Assembly (NCBI GenBank): GCA_003184365.1
Contig: NKYR01000008.1
Span: 372,001 to 436,000 of the forward strand
Length of the DNA stretch: 64,000 nt
Reading direction: 5' to 3'
Origin: Evernia prunastri
Taxonomy: Eukaryota; Ascomycota; Lecanoromycetes; Lecanorales; Parmeliaceae
Each line of letters begins with the position of its first letter. Positions within the stretch are counted from its first letter, which is position 1. The notes beneath the pieces were generated by a model. That model made no database searches and was not told the DNA's origin. It saw nothing but the letters and a program-made list of their open reading frames with translations. The translations under genes and the position numbers were made by a program. This document shows, in pieces, positions 50,875-61,492 of the stretch.

Positions 50875-52135
50875 TTTAGACAAGCAGAAACAAGAGAAGA
50901 AAAGCCAGTATTATAGGAGATTTGCGATCCATGAGGACAAGGCAGCTCCCACCCACTTTGCAAATTGCGTTCCGTAAATCTGCATGAAATGGCGTATATG
51001 CATTTCGGATCTGCATGAGGCAACGAATGCCTTACTTGCCCAAGCGACGTTGAGGCACAGAATCTTCTCCCACCTCCTGGGTGCGTCCGCTTTTTGACCC
51101 TTGACCTTGTTCAGCCAACCGCATCTTAAACGGCCTTGACCATACCCTCCCGACCCTCCCTACCAACCGCAGCTTACAAGCGTTCATATCAAGAGTATCT
51201 TATGCGATCGGATGATCGAGGTGCAACTTGCGCTGTGCTGACAGTCATGCAGCCAATGTGAATGCTAACTGCAGCTTGATAAAGCTTTACTCCAAACATG
51301 GAGGCGATAGGTAACTCGGTAGGTGGATTGACGATGAGCTGCATGGTCAGCCTTGTTCTCAGTATTACATTGTCACCTCCGGATGAGTGCATAAATGCAG
51401 AAAGAATTCTGGGAAGCCATGTCTTATGTTGCACGGCTCCAGCAGGGTCTTCACCGTCTCACAGGGCTGCATGGACATTTCGAGCATCGAGAATAACCAA
51501 TTGAAGCTATGATAGAACATTAGCGTAAGGTACTTGTTGAAATTTGGCTATGAAGGATTGATTGCTCTTCTATGGAGTGGTGTGAAGGCTACTTATATGT
51601 ATGCGAAGCCCCTAATTTGCCACATGAGGGGTAGCTTCAACACAGGAGCGCTGCATCATTTCCAACAGTACTCTGTATGAATGAGAGCCTCTGGGCGAGC
51701 TGGCATATGCGACATTCTGGCGCGAGGTGCATTGGAAACGGAGGTTTTGGTAAAAGTACTTAAATTAGTCTTTTGAAAATGCAAGAAGCTGCACCTTGTA
51801 GGCCGTACCGCCGCCATACCTTGGGACCCTAGCATGAAACTAGAAATCATTGTAATGCTTGCATTTCATTCCTAGCCTCTTCCCCATTGTCCTTGCGCAC
51901 CTCATCTGCATAGGTAATTAGTCTCTTAGGTATGTCTAAGAGATATACGTACCTATGTAGTGTAATTAAATCCATTGTGGTAAAGCGGCAATTCGACTGG
52001 CACTAGACTACCTTGTGGATATCAAAAGCTTTGTAACACGTTCGCATAATGGGTATCATCCATACCCACCACGCTCCCACATGCGCCTCATGCTCCTCGC
52101 TATTTACGCTAAGACCTGTTGCAAAACAACCGAAC
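50875..52135. other. intergenic
   Basis: This is the 5' region of the receptor gene and the 3' side of the HbrB gene. A minus-strand frame at 51189-51434 has no recognisable motif. The diverged second copy of the 38.7-kb repeat lies at 51550-51640. No confident gene is seen. Confidence 0.4.
51550..51640. repeat. dispersed ~90-bp repeat, copy 2
   Basis: TATGAAGGA, then CTATGGAGTGGTGTGAAGGC and ATGAGGGGTAGCT match 38678-38770 in order and spacing with scattered changes and short gaps. Confidence 0.6.
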
Positions 52136-54514
52136 TCACAAGTGACTCCCCACCCTGCCTCCCTCTTCCCTCGCCGCCATCCCAGACGCCTCCCTCGTAG
52201 GCCTCGCCGGTGCCCTCGTCCCCACAAACCCCCTCCTATTCCGCCCCGTCCTGCCCCTCCCCAGCCAATTGAGTTTCAACGCCTTCGCCAAGTCCTCCAT
52301 CTTAGCCTGGCTATCGTCGCCACTCTGCACACTAGCCAGCACACTGACACATTGCAGCATGCGTCCGACGGTCTCTGTGACTTGTGAACTGTCGGGTGGA
52401 CCTTGGCGACGGGGGAACGGAGAGCCGAATGATGGGAGCTCCGGGGCGGAGAGGTTGGATGTTGCTCTGCTCCGGCCTCCGTCCCCGAGAAGCGTGGATC
52501 CTTGCGAGTTGAAACTCGCGACACCAGGGTCGAGGCTAGCGGCTGTCCCCGGTCTGCCGCCTACGACGCCATCGAAGCTGTCAACCACGGGACTGACACC
52601 TACGTTGATACTGTCAAGGCTGAGGCGCGAGAAGGTAGCTTTGAGCGCTTCATAGTGTGTCAGGATGACATTGTCACGGTAGGATAGGAGTACAATCCTT
52701 CGAACGTCGAACTCGTTGCCAAAGGCGGAGTCGGTGGAGTCAGGGTTGGCGCCCCAGAAATCGGCGGCTTCTTGGGACGTCATGAGCGTACCATGGCCTT
52801 TGAACTCGAGGTCGAGGGGAAGAAAGACGGCTTGCATGTAAGGAAGGAGCTTGCCGAAGACGACGAGCCACATGTCGACCAGATGAGGTACTAAACGATG
52901 GTCAGGAACATTCCGTAGACTCTGGTCTAGAGATGTGAAGCCCGTCTGGAGTAAATCGCGTAGGTCCTCAATGATGGTCGGCGCACTTCGTTTGATGATG
53001 CACCTTTGAATATGAGTAGTGACTAAGCCATTGAGGTCCTCAACGGGAATACGCAACTCATCTCCCTCAAAGACCACTAGCAGATTAAGTCTCAGGAAAC
53101 CCCATGCATCTTCAGGGCGCGTGTTGTTCTGCCCAAGTCCCTGCGAAATGGAGGAAGCAGATGAATTAGCAGCATGAGAGCTGGAGGAAGGAACCCCGAA
53201 GAGCGACGGGGCAAGACCAGTACCACCACTCAATGCTCCTCCAGTTGCCCAGTCCACTCGGTCAATATCAGCCTTCTTTGGCGCGAAAGGCGGGGCATAC
53301 CCAGGCACAGCTTTTTCTTCTTTCTTCTTCTCGCGCAACGCACGGCCTCCATGGCGAAGATCTAGCCCGCTAAATGATGATGATGCCGGGCTCGCTGGAG
53401 CTGGTGCGAAGTTGTACAAGGACGCCGGAGCACTGGGATCAATAGGCTTGGAATTGCTGGATGCTGAAGATAATGGAAGGGCATGATCGTCGCCAATCTT
53501 GTCCTTGATCTTGTTCTTCTGACGGGATAAAAAGTGATGTTTGTGTGCTTTCTCCTTCTCATATGTAGTCTGACGATCGAGCGGTACCAGTGTAGAGGTC
53601 GACGTATTGTTTGTAGAGTACATAGATGAAGCACCCGATGCCAGAGAGTCCGCCAAGCTCGTGACAGAAGGATTGACCATCTTCGAAAGCACACTTGGGC
53701 GCTCGACCTTGTTCGGCGAGGGCATGGGCTTCTCCACCTCTTTGGTCGCTGCGCTCTTCGGCTTCGAGAAGAGTTTCATCTTCGACCTCTCCGTTTTGAG
53801 CTTATGCTCCTTTTCCGGAAACTCAAAGTTCGTCAGGCCAGGCGATGTCTTTGAGCTATGGGGAAGGGCGGCGTTGGCAGCAGTGACCGCTGCCGCTGAG
53901 TGTCCCCCCACAGCTCCATTGTAGTTCCTTAATCCTGGAGTTTGCGGCCCATTTGGTTTTCTCGATGGTTCTACTGCGGTCTGGATTGGTGGAGGCTTTC
54001 GTCGTCCAGTGATAGTACCTGGAGGACTCTGGTTGGGAGTCGGTGTGGTCTGTGACCGGTTTCTGCTATGTTGGGATGAGGCCTGGTGTTGCATAGCAGC
54101 TTGGGCCGCTATCTGGGAAGCGGTCAGATTCCCCCCCATAGCGGACTGTTCTGATAGTGTAGCTGTAGGTAGCGACGGTTCAAAGAAGCCCTGCGAATGC
54201 TGCCGCCTATGCCCTTGCGCCTGAGGTGCAGGTCGCAATGGTAGCTCATTCGAGAATTGTCTTGCCGGCGCGGGTCTCGAGAAGTTGTTGATGGAGGTGG
54301 TGCTAGAATTTGGATTTGGTGGGGCTAGCACGTGAGGGCGAGGGAGTTGCGGTTGAGGTGATTGGGTGTTTCGAGACTGGGCAGTCACTTGCGAGGAGCT
54401 GGAGGAGTCGCTTTCGGACGCATTGCCGCTTTGCGGTCGATTCTGATGTGGGCCTGGCGACGCTGGTGCTCGGGGTGAAAAAGCGCCAGGGCGTCGGTAG
54501 GTTGAGGAATTCAT
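52136..54514 (-). CDS. HbrB-family TORC2 subunit (Bit61/Protor-like)
   Basis: The protein has 792 residues in one frame from ATG 54514. Roughly the first 450 residues are Ser/Pro/Gln/Asn-rich and disordered. The conserved HbrB domain starts around residue 460 (AWGFLRLNLLVVFEGDELRIPVEDLN) and runs through HIQRCIIKR, LLQTGFTSLDQSLRNVPD, LVPHLVDMWLVVFGKLLPYMQAVFLPLDLEF and VRRIVLLSYRDNVIL to about 640. The C-terminal part contains a further short conserved piece, VGRMLQCVSVLASVQ. Counterparts are Aspergillus HbrB (mutants hyperbranch), yeast Bit2/Bit61 and mammalian PRR5/Protor, all TOR complex 2 subunits controlling actin and cell growth. The gene lies head to head with GON7. Confidence 0.9.
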   Translation of the reverse strand: MNSSTYRRPGAFSPRAPASPGPHQNRPQSGNASESDSSSSSQVTAQSRNTQSPQPQLPRPHVLAPPNPNSSTTSINNFSRPAPARQFSNELPLRPAPQAQGHRRQHSQGFFEPSLPTATLSEQSAMGGNLTASQIAAQAAMQHQASSQHSRNRSQTTPTPNQSPPGTITGRRKPPPIQTAVEPSRKPNGPQTPGLRNYNGAVGGHSAAAVTAANAALPHSSKTSPGLTNFEFPEKEHKLKTERSKMKLFSKPKSAATKEVEKPMPSPNKVERPSVLSKMVNPSVTSLADSLASGASSMYSTNNTSTSTLVPLDRQTTYEKEKAHKHHFLSRQKNKIKDKIGDDHALPLSSASSNSKPIDPSAPASLYNFAPAPASPASSSFSGLDLRHGGRALREKKKEEKAVPGYAPPFAPKKADIDRVDWATGGALSGGTGLAPSLFGVPSSSSHAANSSASSISQGLGQNNTRPEDAWGFLRLNLLVVFEGDELRIPVEDLNGLVTTHIQRCIIKRSAPTIIEDLRDLLQTGFTSLDQSLRNVPDHRLVPHLVDMWLVVFGKLLPYMQAVFLPLDLEFKGHGTLMTSQEAADFWGANPDSTDSAFGNEFDVRRIVLLSYRDNVILTHYEALKATFSRLSLDSINVGVSPVVDSFDGVVGGRPGTAASLDPGVASFNSQGSTLLGDGGRSRATSNLSAPELPSFGSPFPRRQGPPDSSQVTETVGRMLQCVSVLASVQSGDDSQAKMEDLAKALKLNWLGRGRTGRNRRGFVGTRAPARPTREASGMAAREEGGRVGSHL

Positions 54515-54831
54515 GTTTTGGTATTTCTATGTTTGATGCCTAGGCCTCGGGACCGAGCTTCAAGGATTGGACCCGAATGTTTGCAGTTTGCACTACTTCT
54601 GGCAAAGCTGTGACAGGCTGATATAGCACCAAATCCATTGTCGGCTTGGATCGAAAACCTCGACCGTCGGTGAGAGGTCAGAGAGGTGGAGAAAGGGGAA
54701 GTCGACCAGTGGGGGTCCGCTCGAAGCTTTTATTTAGCTCCAGAATCCTCCGCCCTCTCCTCCTCTCTACCAGTACCAACCCAACATTGCCTTCTTGATC
54801 CCCACACCTGTGTTAAAATTATACCACAGAC
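54515..54831. promoter_or_regulatory. bidirectional promoter between HbrB and GON7
   Basis: 317 bases separate the two divergent ATGs. It includes pyrimidine-rich tracts just upstream of the GON7 start. No TATA box is obvious, as is usual for housekeeping genes. Confidence 0.5.
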
Positions 54832-55140
54832 ATGGCGCCAGCCCCAGATCCGCCAAAGGATGACCCTGGTACATCCCTCAAAGCAGATTACGCAAGTCCC
54901 ACAACTACCGAGACCTTCACCCACCCTCTACCCTCCGCTTCAAACACATCTACAAAGGAGAAGACCAAGTATCTATCGGCACTACGGACATCCATCGTAC
55001 AATTACAGGAAGAGGTAAATGGTTTTCTGACTACGAAAATGGAGGAGGACAAGGCTCTGGCAGCGGGTGCTGGAATGAAGGCAGATGATCAGGCTGAGGA
55101 AGAGAATTACGGGGAGGAGAAGGTGGAAGATGGCAGCTGA
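54832..55140 (+). CDS. GON7: EKC/KEOPS complex subunit Gon7
   Basis: The protein has 102 residues, single exon. The core is TKYLSALRTSIVQLQEEVNGFLTTKMEEDK, the short helical segment that defines fungal Gon7. It is preceded by a disordered Pro/Thr-rich N-terminus and followed by an acidic tail. KEOPS makes the universal t6A modification of tRNAs that read ANN codons; Gon7 stabilises the Pcc1/Kae1 part. Size and layout match the family, which is otherwise poorly conserved. Convergent with VPS39. Confidence 0.85.
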   Translation: MAPAPDPPKDDPGTSLKADYASPTTTETFTHPLPSASNTSTKEKTKYLSALRTSIVQLQEEVNGFLTTKMEEDKALAAGAGMKADDQAEEENYGEEKVEDGS

Positions 55141-55339
55141 AGAGTAGTAAAATACGTGGGCCTGTCACAGGCTTCACTGAGCCTGGAGTTGTTGAAGGAC
55201 AATGTAACGCGATTGGGGTATCTATAAATCATACATGGCTTGGATGCTGCTACATGATTGCACGCCAAAATGCTTCATCGGATCTCGGACACTTTTGCTG
55301 CTTGAATGGGAGACGCCAACGCTGATGGGATCGATTTTG

Positions 55340-58300
55340 TCACCGAGCCGAACAGCCATAATGGACTACGGAGTTGCTACGATTGTGACGAGTTAGCAGT
55401 GATTCGCGCGTGACAGGAAGGAAAATGTGTACGTACTCCGGCATGACCTTAATGACACTGCCACCAAACCTCTTATAACAAACACCACACACCCGATCCT
55501 CCGTGATTACAACCCTCCTGTTCCGTCCATCATTGCCTCCACGCACACCATCACCAAGCCGCAACTTGGCCTCTTCACTGAAAGCGAGGGTACTTCGCAT
55601 GCCCGCTACGATCCTTCCTTCGTTGACAAGCGTGTTCGCCGCGCGTATCCTTCCCTGAAAATATGACTCGAGCTCTTTGATAGGCAATATCTCAGGGATG
55701 AGATTCAGCGTTGAGGAAGCAGGCATTCGGGCGCCGTGTTTTGCTAAAATATTGAGCGCTGGGCCCCACTGGGGCTTGTGGGGTGGTGGAGGTGACAGGT
55801 AAAGTGACAAAAGTGTGTGGTAGATGGATGGGGGGGCATCGCTGGGATCGATATCTGTTGCTCTGCCATGGGGCGTAGGTGCTGGTGCATTGGCCGTTTC
55901 TGTCAGATAGATCTGGTTGCAATACTCTTCTGCCTTGTCTGCGTCTTTCAGTTGAAATACATAAATGTCCAAAGCTTGCTTGTGCTGGCCCATTTTGCTG
56001 AGGACGATTGCTCGTGCTTCGAAAAGGTTCGGGTTGTCCTTTGACAACCTTTGAAGAGCTTGATACGGCTGATAGTCCTCGCTCGTCCTTAAGAAGGCAA
56101 GCGTCTTTTCTCTCCATGCCACTCTATCGTTGTTGCTGGCAAAGTCATCTGACTTCAGACCCTCGATGTAGATGTTGACAAGTCTTTGGTGAAAGTCTGG
56201 CCTTTTGTCGTTGAGCTCTTGGATGATATGCTCCAGATACGTTCGGGCCAGCTTCTGATCAATGCCTTGCAAAAAGTCGAGTACTCTCGGTCGGTCCAAT
56301 GTTTCCGCATTCTCAGAATCAGCCATAAAGACCTCCATGCCAAGGTCGGGGTCTTTTTTCAAAGGCCATTCTGCGAACTGTAGTATGAGGTCAATCATTC
56401 CCGGCGGAAGATTCTGCAAGTAGACCACTGTTCTCTGAGGACCATGGAGCTGAGGCGCGTCTTCGCTCTCTTCCTCTGCCTCTCCAAACTTCCTGAGTAA
56501 ATCCAAGGCCGGACGGTGAAGCTTCTTGCCATAGAAGAAATCGACCAAATCAATATACCGATGGGCTTCTATGAGTCTCTCATTAACCACATTGGGATCA
56601 CAGAAGTTGTCGATGCGAAACAGCGGTCCAGCGAAAGACGGGCTGACGAACATGTAGGCGCGAAACAGCGTAGTATCGACCAGCTTCGCAGTCTGAAACA
56701 ATTGTTCCTGATCGTCGGTTGCATCGAGTGTAGGCTTTCCAATAAGGGACGCAATTTCCCGGACTTCTTTGTGGGGCATGTTGTCAAGCACATCAATTTT
56801 TACATCTCCATCCGGATCTAAGACCTTCTTAAACTTCGTCCTGGCGGACACTAGAAAGCCTCGCAACTCTTCGGTAGCGGTCTTGAGATCTTTGCCTTCA
56901 AGTGACTTAACCCCACCTTGCTCTTCGCTGCCCTCAATAGGAGCCTTAGCGGCGGATTCATTTGATGGCTTGGCGGAAGAGGTCTCCTCGGGAGATGTTT
57001 TGATGTCCGATGCAGTATCAGTGCCCACTTCAAAATGATCCTCCTTCAGATTGTCTTTGTGTAAGGGGGACAGTGGCGATGCATCCCCAGCAATGAACGG
57101 AGGATACATGCGGATGACTCTCTCTGGAGGCGCGGACACCTCACTGAAGAGATCAATGGAGTCTCGGTATCTTCGCTGATCAAAAAGCTGTTGGGCTTTG
57201 ATTATCTTGATATCTCTGACACGGCCTTCTTTGTCCTTCATTAATGCATCTTCTAGCATGCCAAGAAGACTGAGCGCTTCATCTAGTCTTTCGCGGTCGC
57301 CCAGTGCATCTATCTGAGCGTCATAGTCCAAAGCCTTCATCCTCCAGATGCAGCGATCACTGAGTACGAGGAACCCTTTGCCCGCGTGTGCTAAGCTGAC
57401 ATTTGGCTGTGGCACGTGCAGCTGATGAGCCGCCGGCAAAGATATCGTTTGGAGTAGGCTCAATGTTTCAGGATTCCTAACTTCCAGTGTGCCTTTGGTT
57501 GCCTGGAGAGCCAGCAAATATGGGTACGAGTAGCCAACAGCTTCTGGGGCAACAGACCAAGGTATCTGCCGTCTCCCAAGAGAGTTGCCGTCTGTGTCAA
57601 TGAACAGAGTATTGATATCCTTGGCTAATAGCATCTCTCCTTCCCCTAGCTTTGTAGCAAGAGGTGGCGGAGAGGTCATGCCCAGGTATCCCATACTCGC
57701 AACCCCAGCTCCGCTGAAGCGTCCTCCATCTTGCCCAGGTGCTCCACCGATACTTCCTGGCCCAACTATATCCGTGACTACAGAAGTCGCCACGTCGACT
57801 AGGACGTAGCTCGAATTGAGCCCAACAATTAGTCTCGTCCCAGTCGCCCATTTCAAGGCCCTGATGGTGTTGACAAGCGTGATCTCTGACGTTTCGGGTG
57901 CAAGTTCGCTGTCGTGCCACGACCACAGTATGAGCCTCCTCTTTACCGCGACGGCTAGCCTGGACACAATGGATGGCACGTCCGTAGGTTCATCTTTAAC
58001 AACATTTGATGTCACTGCGAATGTACTCGCGCCCTTCGCCTTCATCAAGGTCTCTTGTAGTTCGTAGCTCTGAAGGTCATGGATGTGGACTTGGCTGTTC
58101 GAGAGAGAGATGAGGAGGTTCGCTTCTTTTACCACCGCTAGCTGCTCGACCTTGTATTTCGAGAACTTTTCCAGCTCGCGCATCAAATCGGCAGGCTTAG
58201 GGCCGGACTGAGATACCGGCCTGTCTCCGTTCGTGGGGCTGCCATTTCGCTCATTGGACTCGTCGATAGGGTCGTTGACACGGTAAATACGGAGGCTACC

Positions 58301-58468
58301 TGTGTTGAGGCCGACAAGGAGACGGTCACCTATATAGACGTTCAATACAAGGTCACTCACTATATCGGTTCGAAGGTCAAATTTACCATAGGCGAGGACT
58401 GACTCAATCTTGGACTTGTCTCGCTGCTTAAGCTCGACAATTGGGCGAGCAGTGAATGCGGACAACAT
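55340..58468 (-). CDS. VPS39: HOPS complex subunit Vps39/Vam6
   Basis: There are two exons, 58468-55437 and 55376-55340, giving 1022 residues. The 60-bp intron (GTACGT donor, GCTAAC branch, GTAG acceptor) restores the family C-terminus, GGSVIKVMPDNSVVHYGC. The N-terminal ~330 residues form the citron-homology (CNH) beta-propeller, beginning MLSAFTARPIVELKQRDKSKIE. The Vps39-1 region lies in the middle (KLVDTTLFRAYMFVSPSFAGPLFR). Clathrin-repeat-like helices follow (LLRKFGEAEEE, EHIIQELND). The Vps39-2 zinc-binding end has CGVCYKRFGG and YGC. A Glu/Ser-rich insert of about 60 residues sits before the Vps39-1 region. The protein tethers vacuolar membranes through Rab7/Ypt7 in the HOPS complex. 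Complete and confidently assigned. Confidence 0.95.
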   Translation of the reverse strand: MLSAFTARPIVELKQRDKSKIESVLAYGKFDLRTDIVSDLVLNVYIGDRLLVGLNTGSLRIYRVNDPIDESNERNGSPTNGDRPVSQSGPKPADLMRELEKFSKYKVEQLAVVKEANLLISLSNSQVHIHDLQSYELQETLMKAKGASTFAVTSNVVKDEPTDVPSIVSRLAVAVKRRLILWSWHDSELAPETSEITLVNTIRALKWATGTRLIVGLNSSYVLVDVATSVVTDIVGPGSIGGAPGQDGGRFSGAGVASMGYLGMTSPPPLATKLGEGEMLLAKDINTLFIDTDGNSLGRRQIPWSVAPEAVGYSYPYLLALQATKGTLEVRNPETLSLLQTISLPAAHQLHVPQPNVSLAHAGKGFLVLSDRCIWRMKALDYDAQIDALGDRERLDEALSLLGMLEDALMKDKEGRVRDIKIIKAQQLFDQRRYRDSIDLFSEVSAPPERVIRMYPPFIAGDASPLSPLHKDNLKEDHFEVGTDTASDIKTSPEETSSAKPSNESAAKAPIEGSEEQGGVKSLEGKDLKTATEELRGFLVSARTKFKKVLDPDGDVKIDVLDNMPHKEVREIASLIGKPTLDATDDQEQLFQTAKLVDTTLFRAYMFVSPSFAGPLFRIDNFCDPNVVNERLIEAHRYIDLVDFFYGKKLHRPALDLLRKFGEAEEESEDAPQLHGPQRTVVYLQNLPPGMIDLILQFAEWPLKKDPDLGMEVFMADSENAETLDRPRVLDFLQGIDQKLARTYLEHIIQELNDKRPDFHQRLVNIYIEGLKSDDFASNNDRVAWREKTLAFLRTSEDYQPYQALQRLSKDNPNLFEARAIVLSKMGQHKQALDIYVFQLKDADKAEEYCNQIYLTETANAPAPTPHGRATDIDPSDAPPSIYHTLLSLYLSPPPPHKPQWGPALNILAKHGARMPASSTLNLIPEILPIKELESYFQGRIRAANTLVNEGRIVAGMRSTLAFSEEAKLRLGDGVRGGNDGRNRRVVITEDRVCGVCYKRFGGSVIKVMPEYVHIFLPVTRESLLTRHNRSNSVVHYGCSAR

Positions 58469-59060
58469 GATCTCACATCCTTATCTGGCTAGAGTAACGA
58501 CAGACCGAGATTGGATCATGCTGGCATCTCCACTCTGGTTGCGGCCGCATTTACGGGATCCTCGAAGGGCCAAACATTTTACGCCGGGTAGCAAGTGTGA
58601 AATTTAGCAGCAAACTAATGGAAAGCAATATGCATTGACATGCGTATCTACCGCCTATCTCGTCCCTCTATATGCCAGAAGTTGTGCCGTCCAGATATAA
58701 AGTAAGCCAACAGCAATGCTTCCTCGCATTTCCCGATGTCTTCTTCACGTTCATGTCCACAACCTCTCAGATCTCTCTGAGTTAAGCTAGTCCTCTGCCA
58801 ACATCCCCGCTGCTAAAGTCAAACGACACTTGGAGCAGGACAGTGTTGCATAGCAGCGAACCACGACAGGTTTGGCAAAGGCAGGAGTGACGTCAGGTAA
58901 TGAGATGGGTCGAAGGCAGCATCGAGCCATGGATGATAGTTGCTAATTCTACCAAATGCGTCCATTTATCCATCCAAAAGGAAAATATGTAGTCTGTAAG
59001 TTCTAGATCCCAGAGTGACTCTCTGACGACACTACCATAAGACTTCCTCGCTGGGCACAG
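58469..59060. other. intergenic, VPS39 promoter
   Basis: This is the 5' flank of VPS39 and the 3' flank of the DUF7053 gene. No gene is seen. Confidence 0.45.
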
Positions 59061-59975
59061 TCACGCAAAGCGCTGCGTGCTATCAAGTTCCATCGGTGAG
59101 CTTTCCCTTTGTGAAGGAAGCTCCAGGGCAAAATTCGCAGGACGTGACGGTTGAGAAAAGAGCGGTGCGACTGCCGGATACGAATCGCTCGTCTTCACAC
59201 CTGGCCTCTGGCCGTAATCCAGATAGCTCGAGTGGGACGGATTGGCGATTTGCGGATTGCTCGCATATGAATATCGATCGTGGGATCCACCGCTCACGAC
59301 GCTCTGGTCATCAGAGTAGGGCCCGCTCCCTGAATGCGTTGACCTCCCGTCCTGATATGGCGTGCCGGCTTTGGGCGATTTGGGCGAAGCGACGCCGGCA
59401 TGGTAGCCTGGTGGGTAAGAGTCTTGAAACCTCTGCTCGTTGTGTGCTTCCGCCTCGATCAGGTGGGCTTTCTCCACCAGCCTTTGCACCAAGGTTGAAT
59501 GCGCCTTCTTCGTCGTCTTCTTCACAAAGTCGCCCATGACCACGTTGACCTTCATCTCCACGTCTTCCCGTAGCCACAGTCCCGTCTTCGGCACCCCCAA
59601 GCCGATCTCCACGGCCTGTCTCGGTTCTCCTGGTAATGATCCTCCCAGGGTCCATCTCCCTTTCATGTTCAGCCCCATAGGAGCATAGATGTGAGATTGT
59701 AGACCGTCGGGCAGATCGTGGAAGCAGGCGTTGAACGTGACACTGCCGGAATAGAGCCCGCCCGGTAGATAGTTGACTTTGTCCGTGACGGAATACCATT
59801 GGCAATGGTACTCTTCCGCGGTGGCTTCTGACGGAGGCTTGATCGGATGACGTTCCGTCACGAGCGGATTCAAGTCGATCATCTCGACATGGTTGTGAAG
59901 CGTCTCCAGCACTGTTTCCCGGCTGATACCGGCCGGCAGAGCGGTCACCGTGGTGAAATGAGATTTCTTAGACAT
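59061..59975 (-). CDS. DUF7053-family fungal protein
   Basis: The protein has 304 residues from the first ATG (MSKKSHFTTVTALPAGIS); the frame upstream is open but has no ATG. The conserved domain covers about residues 1-165. Its family features are ISRETVLETLHNHVEMIDLN, YHCQWYSVTDKV, GSVTFNACFHDLPDGLQSHIYAP, and LREDVEMKVNVVMGDFVKKT, then a helix (AHSTLVQRLVEKAHLIEAEA). This SRPBCC-like fold family is confined to filamentous fungi and has no established function. The remaining 140 residues are Ser/Pro/Tyr/Gly-rich and disordered. Ligand or membrane binding is possible from the fold but not shown. Confidence 0.85.
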   Translation of the reverse strand: MSKKSHFTTVTALPAGISRETVLETLHNHVEMIDLNPLVTERHPIKPPSEATAEEYHCQWYSVTDKVNYLPGGLYSGSVTFNACFHDLPDGLQSHIYAPMGLNMKGRWTLGGSLPGEPRQAVEIGLGVPKTGLWLREDVEMKVNVVMGDFVKKTTKKAHSTLVQRLVEKAHLIEAEAHNEQRFQDSYPPGYHAGVASPKSPKAGTPYQDGRSTHSGSGPYSDDQSVVSGGSHDRYSYASNPQIANPSHSSYLDYGQRPGVKTSDSYPAVAPLFSQPSRPANFALELPSQRESSPMELDSTQRFA

Positions 59976-61492
59976 GACTTGGAAAGAAAAGATAGATAGA
60001 TAGATATATAACAGACAAACGGCTAGTCTGGGTGCTCTATTACTATTCACTATTCACTGTTGCGTGCCGACGAGAGATGATGATAATGACAGACAAGTCT
60101 CGAGTACGTCGGGAAGGCGCCGAGTTTTGAGTGGGTTACATGATAAAGCTCGAAAGATGCAAGACTCTATGTGTAAGTCTCACTGCTACTAAGACAGAGT
60201 AGAGTATGATTGTGATTATGACTGTTGTTGTTATATTTTTGGACTTGCCAGAGAGCTTAGTTATGTATGCTTGTCAGAATGATAATGAATTTGGCTACTT
60301 CTAACTCGTACAGTACTTCTCAGCCGAGCGGGGTGGCTGAGCAGTGAGCAACCACCAAAACCCAGAAAAAGAACCAACCCTCAAAAGCTGGGGAAAGTCA
60401 GATAAAGTGGGCGACCAAAGACCCGTGTCCCGTCGAACGTTTCCGAGCAATCATCCAACTTCTCGTGCTCGACAGGAGCATACCCTTCAAAGCGCTTTTC
60501 TCGGTGTGGCACTCACAGCCAATTCTCCTCCCCCCTGCGCAAATTTGGTGACCGGTACGAATAAGCTCACGTGAGCTTCCTGCAATACGATAGCGGTGTT
60601 TCTGAGATGACCGCCTCGTCTACGATTAAGTTGGTCCCTACTATCATGGCCGTCTCACCCATTGTAAAAAGAGAAACAGCTTCCTTGGGATGGCTGTTGC
60701 GACCTCAGACTTGGTCAAGGAGACGCACACGGACGCTACGGGAAGCTGATAAACCAGGATGACTACCTAGAGTTCTCAGACATCACTGGCAGAGACCATT
60801 CCGCTGGCACGGGGGAGAGCAAAAATGTAGGTTTCTGATAGTCGACAGCTATTTTGCAAGCGATGGGTGTGAGTACCATGGCCGGAGAAGCAACATTGCG
60901 GCCAGAAGACAATTGTTGAGGCCGAACTGCAATAGCAGCCCGAAGTCGGAGAGAGGTAACTAATCATTGCGACACCATATAATCGCGACTACTTCCGTGG
61001 TTACCCTGCAACATTTTGAGCTTTGCCGAACGGCTACAAAGTGCCATATGTATGGAGGCTCACGACGGGATTAAGGTAAGAATGGCGAAGGCCTTTCTGG
61101 GGTGACTCCACGGTTGCCACTTTTCACGGAACCATGTTATACTACCGAGGAGTACCTCCTATCTTCCAAAGGGTATCACATATCGATCCGCTCTCAATCG
61201 AGCAGAATCCGTTCTCTATATGCAAATGTGGGGAGAGACTCTCTCGGATCCCACTCATGTACGCCCCTCCATTCCAAAACTGCATCATCGTGCAGAGCAT
61301 TGTTGGAACCGCAAACGACGACCAAGGTTCATGATAGATCCTCTGGATTTGGATCGGGTTCCCCTGGCTCATTCGCCACTACTGGCCTCAGCAATGCTGC
61401 CCACTCATACTCCCGTAAAAAATTCTTGCGAATTGCTTCTATGTTATTCGGCCATCGGAGCACCTTCCGACCCAGCGGGAGCTTTGAGATCG
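59976..61492. other. intergenic
   Basis: This contains the DUF7053 promoter with a GATA-rich patch (59992-60008). A 76-codon frame at 60344-60574 is unconvincing, and the remaining frames have no motif. No confident gene. Confidence 0.4.
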
